Assembly (NCBI GenBank): GCA_041500225.1 | Contig: JBGQLV010000028.1 | Span: 1 to 31,127 of the forward strand | Origin: 0-14-3-00-41-53 sp041500225 | GTDB taxonomy: Bacteria > Nitrospirota > Thermodesulfovibrionia > Thermodesulfovibrionales > SM23-35 | Direction: 5' to 3' | DNA length: 31,127 nt | In this document: one piece after another, positions 1 through 7,613 of the stretch | Position numbering within the stretch: the first letter of the stretch is position 1 | How the letters are laid out: each line of letters opens with the position of its first letter | Position numbers and translations under genes: made by a program | The notes under the pieces: generated by a model | Told to the model about the DNA's origin: nothing | Seen by the model: the letters and a program-made list of their open reading frames with translations, nothing else | The model's database searches: none

Positions 1-2
1 CA

Positions 3-95
3 AAGCAGGCATATATGCATAAAAACCTTTACAAAGCAGAATTGGGTTATTCAATGTTATCAATCGTTACTGATGAAAATATTCAGGCTCTCTGA
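3..95 (+). CDS. possible C-terminal end of an unidentified protein (5' cut by window edge)
   Basis: From base 3 a plus-strand frame stays open for 30 codons to a TGA at 93-95. It ends in protein-like text (KAELGYSMLSIVTDENIQAL). Frame 1 is also open, for about 53 codons to about 160, but its composition looks less protein-like. I do not recognise a family. If real, the gene converges on the addA-like gene that ends at 199. Bases 96-198 show nothing I can name. Confidence 0.3.
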   Translation, partial: KQAYMHKNLYKAELGYSMLSIVTDENIQAL

Positions 96-198
96 ATATC
101 ATGTGTCTTACAAAGGTGCTGCTGGTAAAGCTTTTTCTGCACATATACCTACCTTAAAATGAATGAATTGCACTTTTCGGGTTAATGCAAGTGACAGG

Positions 199-3045
199 TT
201 ACACTTCTATCAATAAAGGCGTATGGGTAAACAGGAGGTAACTCTTTGTCTTTAAAGAGAGTATTTTTTCTACCGCACTCCTGTAAATATCCATCTGGAA
301 TCTGTATTTATCAATGAGTTCCGGCAACTCTTTTTCGCTCACAGGAAAGGTTTTGTAATCATAGATATTAGCTGTATTGTCTTTTATGATGATCCTATCG
401 ATCCTGCCTTTAAAGACAGTGTTTCCTCTCTGCAGAATAAATGGAAGTTCTGCGTAGGAGTTTGTTTGTGGGAGGTCCGCCTGAGGCGGAAGAACCACAT
501 CTTTTAGAAATCCTGATATTTCGAGCTTTTCGAAATCTTTTTTTATAATATCCATCAGTCTCTCCATATCTTTTTTGATATATATCTCATTTCTTAAAAG
601 TGTTAATGCCCTTCTGTCTATTTCATCAGGTGTTATGATTCCTTTTGCAAGCTCTTCGAAGAGATTGTGGAAGACCCTTCCAAGCAAGACCCAGTCTTCA
701 CCATGTTTTACTCTTATATCTAAATCTTCTGTAACATCCCGCCATTTAAGTGAAGGCTCATAAGAGATGGGCTCTGTAAATATTGGTTCAGACAGGAAGG
801 GTTCCGGAGCTGAGTAAGAAATAACAGGTGATAGGCGGGAAACAGAATAAAGTTTATCAATATCTGCTTCGTTCATTATCTTAAGAGAAGCTAGGTGTTC
901 GAGATTATCAGTGATATACGCAAGTCTTCCTGTGTGTGCTTTTCCTTTCTTTGGTGCACCAAGCATGCACAGGAAATCCTTTGCCCTCGTGACTGCAACA
1001 TAGAAGAGTCTTTTTTCCTCTTCAAGTTCTTTTTCCTTTTGTCTCTGGAAATATCCTATCTTTTTCCTTTTTGTAGAATCTTCTTCGTATGCCAGGGAAA
1101 TCCTTTCTCTCTCTTCCTCTATCACAATTGAACTGCTTCTGGGAACATTATCCTCATCAAGTGATGGAAGGAATACCATCGGAAACTGAAGGCCTTTTGC
1201 AGCATGCACGGTCATTATCTTTACAGCGTTCATGCCCTCGGTGTTAATATTTGCCTTTGCCTCCTCACCTAATCTTGCCTTAATGAGTTTTTCCCTGATA
1301 TCAAGGCTGGAGAACCCCTGAGACTCATATTGTTCAATAAGTCCTATGAATTTTTTTATGTTTACATGCCTCTGTTTCTCCCAGTAATATTGCCAGCCTT
1401 TTGTCTCTGAAAGTGCATCTTCAAGAAGCATAGCAAGAGGTGTGTATGTGGATTTTTCGATCCAGCCTGAGATAAGATTAAATGCCTCCTTTAACTTTTT
1501 AATTTTTGTAGCCCGAAACTTCTCTATCAGTAAAAGGTCACCTTTATCAATCATCTTGTATAGTGTCTTGTAGTCAATGTTAAAAATAGGAGACCTCAAC
1601 AGGCAGAATAGACTGTAATCATCTGCCGGATCGACAATAAAAGAAAGCAGTTCTTTTAATACCGCAACTTCTGGTTCGTCATAAAAACCAATACCTTTTA
1701 ATACAATGAAAGGTATTCCTTCTCTTCTCAATGTATCTTCAAAAATGCAGAGATGTGTCCGTGTCCTTAAAAGTATTGCCATGTCACCATAGGTACATCC
1801 TCTCTTTGCCTCTCCATCCCATACCTCATATTGATGATTAATAAGGGACTGTATCCTTTTTGATAAGGCTGAGGCTTCCTGTTCACGCCTACTTTTTATA
1901 CCTTCGTCGCCCTCTATAAGCATAAGCTCAACATGGCCATTACCCACTCTTGTTGCCTCAAAAGGTGTGTATTTTGTGCGCCAGCTCAGGAACGAGTCGC
2001 AATGACTTTCATACATAGCAGGAGGCATTAATCTTTTGAAGACGCTGTTTATAAAGTTTATTATTTCAGGAAGACTCCTGTAGTTTTCCCGTATCTCTTC
2101 AAAGTAATATTCCTGGCCAAGCCATTTGGAGAATCTCTCCTTTGCCTCCTGAAACAGGCTTACATTTGCGCCCCTGAAGAGATAGATAGACTGTTTTTCA
2201 TCTCCGACAAGAAAGATGGTTGGTATCTTCCCTGAGTCCCTTTTTGAACCCATGCCTGAGCGCCATTCTTCTGTGAGCTTGTCTATAATCTTCCATTGCA
2301 GAGAGCTTGTATCCTGGAACTCGTCCACAAGTATATGGTCTGTATGCTCATCAAATGAATAAAGGATGTTCTGCCATTCAGGGTTTTTGATAAGGGCTTC
2401 GTATGTGAGTAATTCAAGGTCATCAAAATCAATGAGATGCCTTTCAAGTTTTTTGTCTGTATAACGCTTGAGACATCTTGAATACAGCTCAAGTATTTTC
2501 TTTTCTTCTTCTCCATCAACAGGATGATTTCCTCTTAATATAAGCTCCGGATGTGGTCTCCTGCTGTGTAATTCATCGAGGATTCTGTAAAGATTATTCC
2601 AGCCTTTAATACCCCTGTTTTTCATCATCTCAAAGAAGAGATCAGGTTTATTTTTTTCTTCCATAAGACTTTCATAAACAGACTCAGACCAGAGAATGGC
2701 CGCATTAAATTCATCCATTACTTCAAGGGATGGGTCAAGGCCAAGTTCTATGGAAAACCGCTTCAGCAATTTAAGGCAGAAGGCATGGATTGTGGATATG
2801 CGCATAAGCGGCATCTTCTCCCGGACATTCAGAAAAATATCAGGATTTTCCTTTTCGAGTATCCTGAGAATCCTTTCCTTCATCTCTGCTGCGGCCTTCT
2901 CTGTAAAGGTTATTGCCAATATCTTTTCAATCTCAGAGCCACCGAGCAGTAAACTGACATACCGCCTTGCAAGTTTCTCGGTCTTTCCCGAACCAGCGGG
3001 GGATGAAATGATAACGCTTTTTGTTATATCAAGATACTTTTCCAT
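199..3045 (-). CDS. addA: UvrD/RecB-type helicase-nuclease, AddA-like subunit
   Basis: This is a superfamily 1 helicase with a C-terminal RecB-type nuclease, 948 aa, somewhat shorter than typical AddA proteins (about 1200 aa). Walker A (SSPAGSGKT) lies at residues 14-22 and the Walker B/motif II DEFQD at about 241-245. GDEKQSIYLFRGA is motif III, TVHAAKGLQFP motif V and LFYVAVTRAKD motif VI. The C-terminal PD-(D/E)XK nuclease shows a His in GRVFHNLFEEL, an Asp in GRIDRI (about 883) and DYKT at about 896. AddA-type subunits unwind and cut DNA ends in the 3'-5' direction and load recombination at Chi-like sites. The start overlaps the end of the addB-like gene by 17 bases, which points to translational coupling and explains the lack of a clear Shine-Dalgarno site. 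The family call is firm; the exact AddA versus other RecB-like label is inferred from the partner gene. Confidence 0.88.
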   Translation of the reverse strand: MEKYLDITKSVIISSPAGSGKTEKLARRYVSLLLGGSEIEKILAITFTEKAAAEMKERILRILEKENPDIFLNVREKMPLMRISTIHAFCLKLLKRFSIELGLDPSLEVMDEFNAAILWSESVYESLMEEKNKPDLFFEMMKNRGIKGWNNLYRILDELHSRRPHPELILRGNHPVDGEEEKKILELYSRCLKRYTDKKLERHLIDFDDLELLTYEALIKNPEWQNILYSFDEHTDHILVDEFQDTSSLQWKIIDKLTEEWRSGMGSKRDSGKIPTIFLVGDEKQSIYLFRGANVSLFQEAKERFSKWLGQEYYFEEIRENYRSLPEIINFINSVFKRLMPPAMYESHCDSFLSWRTKYTPFEATRVGNGHVELMLIEGDEGIKSRREQEASALSKRIQSLINHQYEVWDGEAKRGCTYGDMAILLRTRTHLCIFEDTLRREGIPFIVLKGIGFYDEPEVAVLKELLSFIVDPADDYSLFCLLRSPIFNIDYKTLYKMIDKGDLLLIEKFRATKIKKLKEAFNLISGWIEKSTYTPLAMLLEDALSETKGWQYYWEKQRHVNIKKFIGLIEQYESQGFSSLDIREKLIKARLGEEAKANINTEGMNAVKIMTVHAAKGLQFPMVFLPSLDEDNVPRSSSIVIEEERERISLAYEEDSTKRKKIGYFQRQKEKELEEEKRLFYVAVTRAKDFLCMLGAPKKGKAHTGRLAYITDNLEHLASLKIMNEADIDKLYSVSRLSPVISYSAPEPFLSEPIFTEPISYEPSLKWRDVTEDLDIRVKHGEDWVLLGRVFHNLFEELAKGIITPDEIDRRALTLLRNEIYIKKDMERLMDIIKKDFEKLEISGFLKDVVLPPQADLPQTNSYAELPFILQRGNTVFKGRIDRIIIKDNTANIYDYKTFPVSEKELPELIDKYRFQMDIYRSAVEKILSLKTKSYLLFTHTPLLIEV

Positions 3046-5947
3046 AACTCATAACTGTCTTTTGTATATACGGACAATACGGCCTTTCAGGACAATTCCT
3101 GCATGTCTGCTCATTTAATGGAGATGCAGAAAAATCTCCTCTCCTGATATTTAATACAGTCTCCTCGAGAAAACGGAGGCTTCCCTTTATATAATCCTTT
3201 ATTGTCCGTCCATGTTTCCTGTCATTTCTTCCAGGGATCCATGATAGCTTTATGTCCTTGAGTGAATAGATGCCTACACGTTCTACTTTATTGCCGAGTG
3301 CCTCCATAAGCGCTGCATACAGGAATAACTGAAGTGTGGCGCCTTTTGTTATTACCTGTGTCCCGCTGAATTGTGTTGCACCTGTCTTATAATCAATCAG
3401 CTCAACCTCATCAGTAAAGGGTTTATCATCTTGCAAACTTTGAACTTTGAACTTTGAACTTTGAACTTTCTTGTCTATCCTGTCAATCTTCCCCTTCAGT
3501 TTTATTCCATTTATAATCTCGCCCTTAACAGGAACCTCAGCATCCATGAATGAATATCCTTCATCCATTAGCTTGCTTTCAAGTTCATATATATCCGGCA
3601 GGATTGAAAGGAAAGTCTCCTTAATTACTTTTTTCCAGTAATCTTCTACAGGTTTATCAGAGAGGAGTTTGTCTATTATCTCTTCTGCTCTAATCCTAAG
3701 GTCATCTGCATCTACAAATGGTTTTGATATCAGGGCTTCCATAATTTGATGAGCTATAGTTCCAAGAAGAGCTGCCTCGACCTCATACTCTTTTATCTCT
3801 AAAGGTTCAAGCCTGAGGACTTTTTCTATAAAAAACCTCCTCGGACATGCCCTGTAAGAATCTATGTCAGTGACCCTGATATAGGAGTTCTCCCCGAACT
3901 TATTTTTTATTAACTTTTCTCCGATACCTTCGATATCTTTTATATATGATGCTAAAGGTATCTTGCCCTTTCTGTTAAGCTCTTCCTCTTTTGAGAAGAT
4001 TCCATAAACCTGCTGTTTTACCTCTCTGCTCCAGGGAAGGAACGGAGAGGGGAGGAAGAATCTATCACCTTCCATTACGGGATAGGATAGGTAGAGGTTT
4101 TTGGTTGAATCTATCGCCCTGTGAAATGTAAACTTCTGAAGTAGTAAATATTTCTTCAGGTTTACAAGGCCAAATTTCGTCCTTACACTGTCAGGCAGTA
4201 TATGGTCAATATCAGGCTTTGATGGCAAGTCTCCGTCTCTGAGACCTCCGAAGTAAAGATATTCAGGCTCAATGCCCCTCAGCTCGAGAAACCCCATAAT
4301 TTGAACACCGGTACCCTCTATTTCTGTTTTTGTAACATTCAGGATATGTTTCAGAGTATCTATAAATTGACGTAATGTCAGGGGTGAAATGTGTGAGACA
4401 TAAGGAGTGTCGTTGCGACTCCCGGTACGAGTCGATCCCGACGATTCCGAGAGATTATCAATAAAAGAAAGTTCTTTTAGTATATCGAGTACCTGCTCTT
4501 TTAAATCAACACCCTGCCGGTACGCGTCGATCCCGACGATTCCGGGATCACTGACATCAGAGAAATCAAGGTCATTTAATAGTTCAATGATAACTTCGCT
4601 GTATCGGCTGTAGCTCCCTTTATTCTTTATAGATTCCAGTGGTACAAGTTTCTTGAAAACCCATCGAAGTTCCTTTTCAATTTTAGATGTTAGACTACTA
4701 ACTTCCCCTGGGTCGTAGACTGACTGCTGACTGCTGACCGTCTTTGAGAGGTTGAGCCATGCATCTTTTCCCTTAATTATACCTGCTCTGAGGCAGATAT
4801 GAGGGATCCATTCCCTGAATTCTGAAGGCATATTTTTAAAAAAGGGTGATATAAGACATTGAGAGAATGAAAGTCTTGGATAGTCGTCTTCTACTGATTC
4901 AAGAAGCGCTAACAGGTCAAGAAACGGACGTGTCTTTCCAGCAGGTTTTGAGGTTGAAATAGTGTATGGAATACCGTATTTTCTGAAGATGCGGGCCACC
5001 ATGTCTGAATATTTGTATAGCAAAGGGAATGTAATTATTATTTTTTCTAAATCCGTTATCTTCCCCGATATAAAATAGTTTTTTATATTTCTCGCGATGC
5101 CTTCAATCTCTTCCTCTATGCCAGGGTAAGGGTGATAAAAGGGTTCTGTCGGCTCTTTTTCAGGGGAAAAATAGACCGCTTCAATTTTAAAGTATTTCTT
5201 TATATAATCAACATAACTATCTGATATATAAGAAATATTAATATCATAAGGTATTGATATAAGAACATCTTCTGCACTTTCTATCAAAGCCTTTATAATC
5301 GCCTCTTCTGATCTGGTAAGTTCATAGAATCCATCGAGGATAAGGGTATCATGGCTGTAATTATGCCTCTTAATCAGTTCAGGACATGTTGCCATCACAT
5401 CATTTTCATCCACAGCAGAATATTTATTCAGAAGTTCTTGATACGCCTTAAATATACTGAGGGCCTCCTTTGTCCTGATAGTGACCTCTTCATGTATCCC
5501 GAGTTCATGAAAAATGGCCTTAAGCTCATTGCTTATGGTTTCTATATCTTTGCCTGTATGATGTAGCTTAATTTCATTGACAAAATTGGAAATAATAGAT
5601 GAAAAACCAATCCCCTTGTCTGATAGTCTTGATATAATGATAGGTACCAGAGATTGGGGTATGACTTTTCTGTCTTCATAAAGGGAATAAAGCCTTTTTG
5701 AGAGTTGTTTTATCGTCATCATCTCAGGGGGAATGTAACAACCCTCTGTGAGCCCCTTTAGATGCTTGTTGTCTAACAGGATGAGTCTATGAAATCTCTG
5801 CTGACTGTCCCTTATCTTTCTTGGTGTAGGAGCGATATAAAGTATTTTTGAATAATCAGGACTATTTATATGCTCGATTGCTGTCTTAAGAAGTATCTCT
5901 GTAGAGCCTGTATGTTTAAATGGAATATAGAAGATTTTGATGGCCAT
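3029..5947 (-). CDS. addB: AddB-like PD-(D/E)XK nuclease with Fe-S staple
   Basis: This is the partner of the AddA-like helicase, 972 aa. The N-terminal two-thirds resembles a degenerate helicase with no good Walker A, as in AddB. The C-terminal nuclease has ACPRRFF (Cys 701), GTIAHQIME (His 733), KIDRID, and LIDYKTG (Asp about 852, Lys about 854). CRNCPERPYC near the end gives Cys 949, 952 and 958. With Cys 701 these form the four-cysteine pattern that binds a [4Fe-4S] cluster in AddB. The complex processes double-strand breaks before RecA loading. Two oddities sit in the coding sequence: a seven-base tandem repeat around 3435-3468, just before the DYKTG motif, and two copies of a 31-base repeat at 4422-4452 and 4517-4547 read in different frames. 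The reading frame is nonetheless intact. It is the first gene of the minus-strand pair. Confidence 0.87.
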   Translation of the reverse strand: MAIKIFYIPFKHTGSTEILLKTAIEHINSPDYSKILYIAPTPRKIRDSQQRFHRLILLDNKHLKGLTEGCYIPPEMMTIKQLSKRLYSLYEDRKVIPQSLVPIIISRLSDKGIGFSSIISNFVNEIKLHHTGKDIETISNELKAIFHELGIHEEVTIRTKEALSIFKAYQELLNKYSAVDENDVMATCPELIKRHNYSHDTLILDGFYELTRSEEAIIKALIESAEDVLISIPYDINISYISDSYVDYIKKYFKIEAVYFSPEKEPTEPFYHPYPGIEEEIEGIARNIKNYFISGKITDLEKIIITFPLLYKYSDMVARIFRKYGIPYTISTSKPAGKTRPFLDLLALLESVEDDYPRLSFSQCLISPFFKNMPSEFREWIPHICLRAGIIKGKDAWLNLSKTVSSQQSVYDPGEVSSLTSKIEKELRWVFKKLVPLESIKNKGSYSRYSEVIIELLNDLDFSDVSDPGIVGIDAYRQGVDLKEQVLDILKELSFIDNLSESSGSTRTGSRNDTPYVSHISPLTLRQFIDTLKHILNVTKTEIEGTGVQIMGFLELRGIEPEYLYFGGLRDGDLPSKPDIDHILPDSVRTKFGLVNLKKYLLLQKFTFHRAIDSTKNLYLSYPVMEGDRFFLPSPFLPWSREVKQQVYGIFSKEEELNRKGKIPLASYIKDIEGIGEKLIKNKFGENSYIRVTDIDSYRACPRRFFIEKVLRLEPLEIKEYEVEAALLGTIAHQIMEALISKPFVDADDLRIRAEEIIDKLLSDKPVEDYWKKVIKETFLSILPDIYELESKLMDEGYSFMDAEVPVKGEIINGIKLKGKIDRIDKKVQSSKFKVQSLQDDKPFTDEVELIDYKTGATQFSGTQVITKGATLQLFLYAALMEALGNKVERVGIYSLKDIKLSWIPGRNDRKHGRTIKDYIKGSLRFLEETVLNIRRGDFSASPLNEQTCRNCPERPYCPYIQKTVMSYGKVS
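3435..3468 (-). repeat. heptanucleotide tandem repeat inside addB
   Basis: On the plus strand the unit TTTGAAC is repeated four times in a row, followed by a partial unit. It encodes the KVQSSKFKVQS stretch between the KIDRID and LIDYKTG motifs of the nuclease. Seven is not a multiple of three, so gain or loss of one unit would shift the frame ahead of the catalytic Asp/Lys. Confidence 0.85.
4422..4452. repeat. short repeat inserted in addB coding region, copy 1
   Basis: The 31-base sequence begins CCGGTACGAGTCGATCCCGA and matches 4517-4547 with two or three mismatches. On the addB strand this copy is read as SESSGSTRTGS, a low-complexity linker. Confidence 0.8.
4517..4547. repeat. short repeat inserted in addB coding region, copy 2
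   Basis: This is the second copy of the 31-base repeat, 64 bases beyond the first, beginning CCGGTACGCGTCGATCCCGA. On the addB strand it is read in a different frame, as PGIVGIDAYRQG, so the two copies give unrelated peptides. Confidence 0.8.
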
Positions 5948-5987
5948 ATGTTACCACTGCATCTTAGTTATTATAACATCATTAAAT

Positions 5988-6193
5988 AGAGTCTGTTTAT
6001 AAACTGTCATTTCCATAAAAAGTCGTCATTCTCGCGAATCCGTCTTACGTATTGACGGAGGGAATCCAGTCTTTTCAATACCTTCCCTCCCGAAGGAGTT
6101 TGGGACCGGTTAAGTTTACCCGCCTCTGGCGGCGCCGAAGGCGACCAGGGCCGGAGGATGACAAATAATGACTTTATGGACAGTCATTAAATA
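5988..6193. mobile_element. dispersed palindromic element (MITE-like), copy 1
   Basis: Bases 5988-6165 match 19591-19768 without gaps, with about 12 mismatches by eye. The core 6025-6162 begins GTCATTCTCG and ends AGGATGAC, an inverted-repeat pair of ends. The outer flanks also form an imperfect inverted pair: ACTGTCATTTCCATAAA near 6004 against the complement of TTTATGGACAGT near 6173. The 10-base direct repeat TCATTAAATA lies on both sides, at 5979-5988 and 6184-6193, and looks like a target-site duplication. There is no open reading frame, so it would need a transposase supplied in trans. It fills most of the gap between addB and hpt. Confidence 0.75.
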
Positions 6194-6321
6194 TAATCAC
6201 GGGGTATAGGTTTTATCTGTTCGGAGATTTGTATCAACACTTGCGATTTTTGAGCAGATTATTATTTAATATTAGCATTAGACTCAGGTGTCTAAAATCT
6301 AAAATAAAGCAGGAGAAGCTA

Positions 6322-6843
6322 ATGATTGTAGGCAAACCGCTTTTTACTACCCGACAGATACAAACAAAGGTCAAAGAACTTGCTGACAGGATATCTGAAG
6401 ATTATTCAGGAAAGGACCTTCTTGTTGTTGGTATTCTTAAGGGTGCGTTTATGTTTTTCTCTGATATCGTACGTGCTGTTAAGGTTCCACTTACACTTGA
6501 TTTCATCGTAGCCTCAAGTTATGTTAAGACCGAAACATCAGGTGAGGTTAAGATTTATTATGATATAAGGGAAGACATTTCAGATAAACATGTACTTTTG
6601 ATAGATGATATAGTTGATTCCGGCATTACCCTCAATCAAATCAGGGAAAGGGTTTTTGCAAGACGCCCGGAAACTCTTAAGATATGTGTATTTCTGGACA
6701 AGAAAGAAAGAAGGATGGTGGATATCCCCCTCGATTATGTTGGGTTTGAGATACCAAATGAATTTGTGGTTGGCTATGGCCTTGACTATGACGGCAAATT
6801 CAGGAATCTTCCATATATATCAATTTTCAAGAAGAAAGCGTAA
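6322..6843 (+). CDS. hpt: hypoxanthine phosphoribosyltransferase
   Basis: This purine salvage enzyme converts hypoxanthine or guanine plus PRPP to IMP or GMP in the cytoplasm. It is 173 aa, the usual length. The PRPP-binding signature VLLIDDIVDSGITL is present, with LVVGILKGAFMFFSDIVRA near the N-terminus and FVVGYGLDYDGKFRNLPYI at the end, all typical of the family. I place the start at ATG 6322, which follows AGGAGA at 6311 and gives the family N-terminus MIVGKPLFT. An upstream in-frame ATG at 6229 would add 31 residues with no family resemblance. The QueD-like gene follows 10 bases downstream, so the two are probably co-transcribed. Confidence 0.93.
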   Translation: MIVGKPLFTTRQIQTKVKELADRISEDYSGKDLLVVGILKGAFMFFSDIVRAVKVPLTLDFIVASSYVKTETSGEVKIYYDIREDISDKHVLLIDDIVDSGITLNQIRERVFARRPETLKICVFLDKKERRMVDIPLDYVGFEIPNEFVVGYGLDYDGKFRNLPYISIFKKKA

Positions 6844-6853
6844 AAGGTAAAAG

Positions 6854-7225
6854 ATGTTTGAATTGATGGTAGAAACACATTTTTCTTCTGCGCACCAGCT
6901 CAGAGGCTATAAGGGAGAATATGAAAAACTCCATGGCCATAACTATAAGGTACAGGTATTTGTTATCGCAGAAAGACTTAATGAAATAGATATTGCAATA
7001 GATTTTCATGAACTCAAGAAACTTGCAGGGGAGGTTATAGCGCCGCTCGACCATGTTTTTTTGAATGAAATATTCCCATTTACTGAGAAAAACCCGTCTT
7101 CGGAGAATATCGCAAAGTGGATTTATGACTCTCTCAGGAAAAAATTAAATAATGATAATATCCATCTCTCTGCTGTAACAGTCTGGGAGTCTGAGACCAG
7201 TTCCGCGACTTATTTTGAAGACTGA
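6854..7225 (+). CDS. queD: 6-pyruvoyl-tetrahydropterin synthase/QueD family protein lacking the catalytic Cys
   Basis: This is a PTPS/QueD (COG0720) protein of 123 aa, full length for the family. Members act on dihydroneopterin triphosphate in queuosine, biopterin or folate synthesis. The zinc ligands are His 14 (SSAHQL) and His 27 and 29 (LHGHNY). The catalytic Asp-His pair (PLDHVFLNE) and the Glu near the C-terminus (VWESETSS) are present. The catalytic cysteine normally four residues before the first His of HGH is Tyr 23 here (GEYEKLHGH). The codon is TAT, one base from TGT. Loss of this Cys is known in PTPS-III proteins, where a Glu replaces it and the product is 6-hydroxymethyl-dihydropterin; Glu 22 and Glu 24 flank the site here. 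No other queuosine genes lie nearby, so the pathway is open. The gene symbol is by family only. Confidence 0.85.
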   Translation: MFELMVETHFSSAHQLRGYKGEYEKLHGHNYKVQVFVIAERLNEIDIAIDFHELKKLAGEVIAPLDHVFLNEIFPFTEKNPSSENIAKWIYDSLRKKLNNDNIHLSAVTVWESETSSATYFED

Positions 7226-7286
7226 GCCTGATATCTTACTCCCAAAAAGTGGTTACTAAGGAGTTTATAAGTAAGGCCACATTTTC

Positions 7287-7348
7287 GTCATTCCTGCGAA
7301 AGCGGGAATCCAGAAATGCACTGGATTCCGGATCAAGTCCGGAATGAC
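7287..7348. repeat. palindromic intergenic repeat (REP/MITE-like hairpin)
   Basis: The sequence begins GTCATTCCTGCG and ends CCGGAATGAC. It contains two nested hairpins, GCGAAAGC and GGATTCCGG...CCGGAAT, and the CTGGATTCCGG type of core common in intergenic repeats of Proteobacteria and related phyla. The ends match those of the longer elements at 6025-6162 and 19628-19765, which also begin GTCATTC and end ATGAC. It could double as a terminator behind the QueD-like gene. Confidence 0.8.
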
Positions 7349-7613
7349 AAGAAAACATAAGGATGTGGTTTTACTAATGACCGTATTAGTAATAAATAGG
7401 GATAAGTTTGATATTACAGATTCGCAGACGATAGAATGTCCCCTTCGGAATCACCCGTCTAATATCTACATCTTCGTCATTCGCTACTTCTTTGAAGTCT
7501 TGAGAGCTTCCAAAACTACTTACCTTTCTGCTAAAATTAAGACCCAACAACATCAACAACATAAAGTAAAAAGTTAGAACTTAGAAGTAAGAAGAAGAAA
7601 TGGAGGAGAGATA
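7349..7613. other. intergenic stretch without a recognisable gene
   Basis: The longest frame here encodes no recognisable domain and begins inside the hairpin repeat. I see no tRNA or riboswitch. The only clear signal is GGAGGAG at about 7602-7608, the ribosome binding site of the acyl-CoA dehydrogenase gene. Confidence 0.6.

Noticed and set aside
6229..6321. Longer N-terminus for hpt
   Set aside because: The extra 31 residues have no family resemblance and the ribosome binding site fits ATG 6322.
7344..7577. 77-codon plus-strand frame between the hairpin repeat and the acyl-CoA dehydrogenase gene
   Set aside because: It starts within the repeat, has no ribosome binding site and no protein-like pattern.
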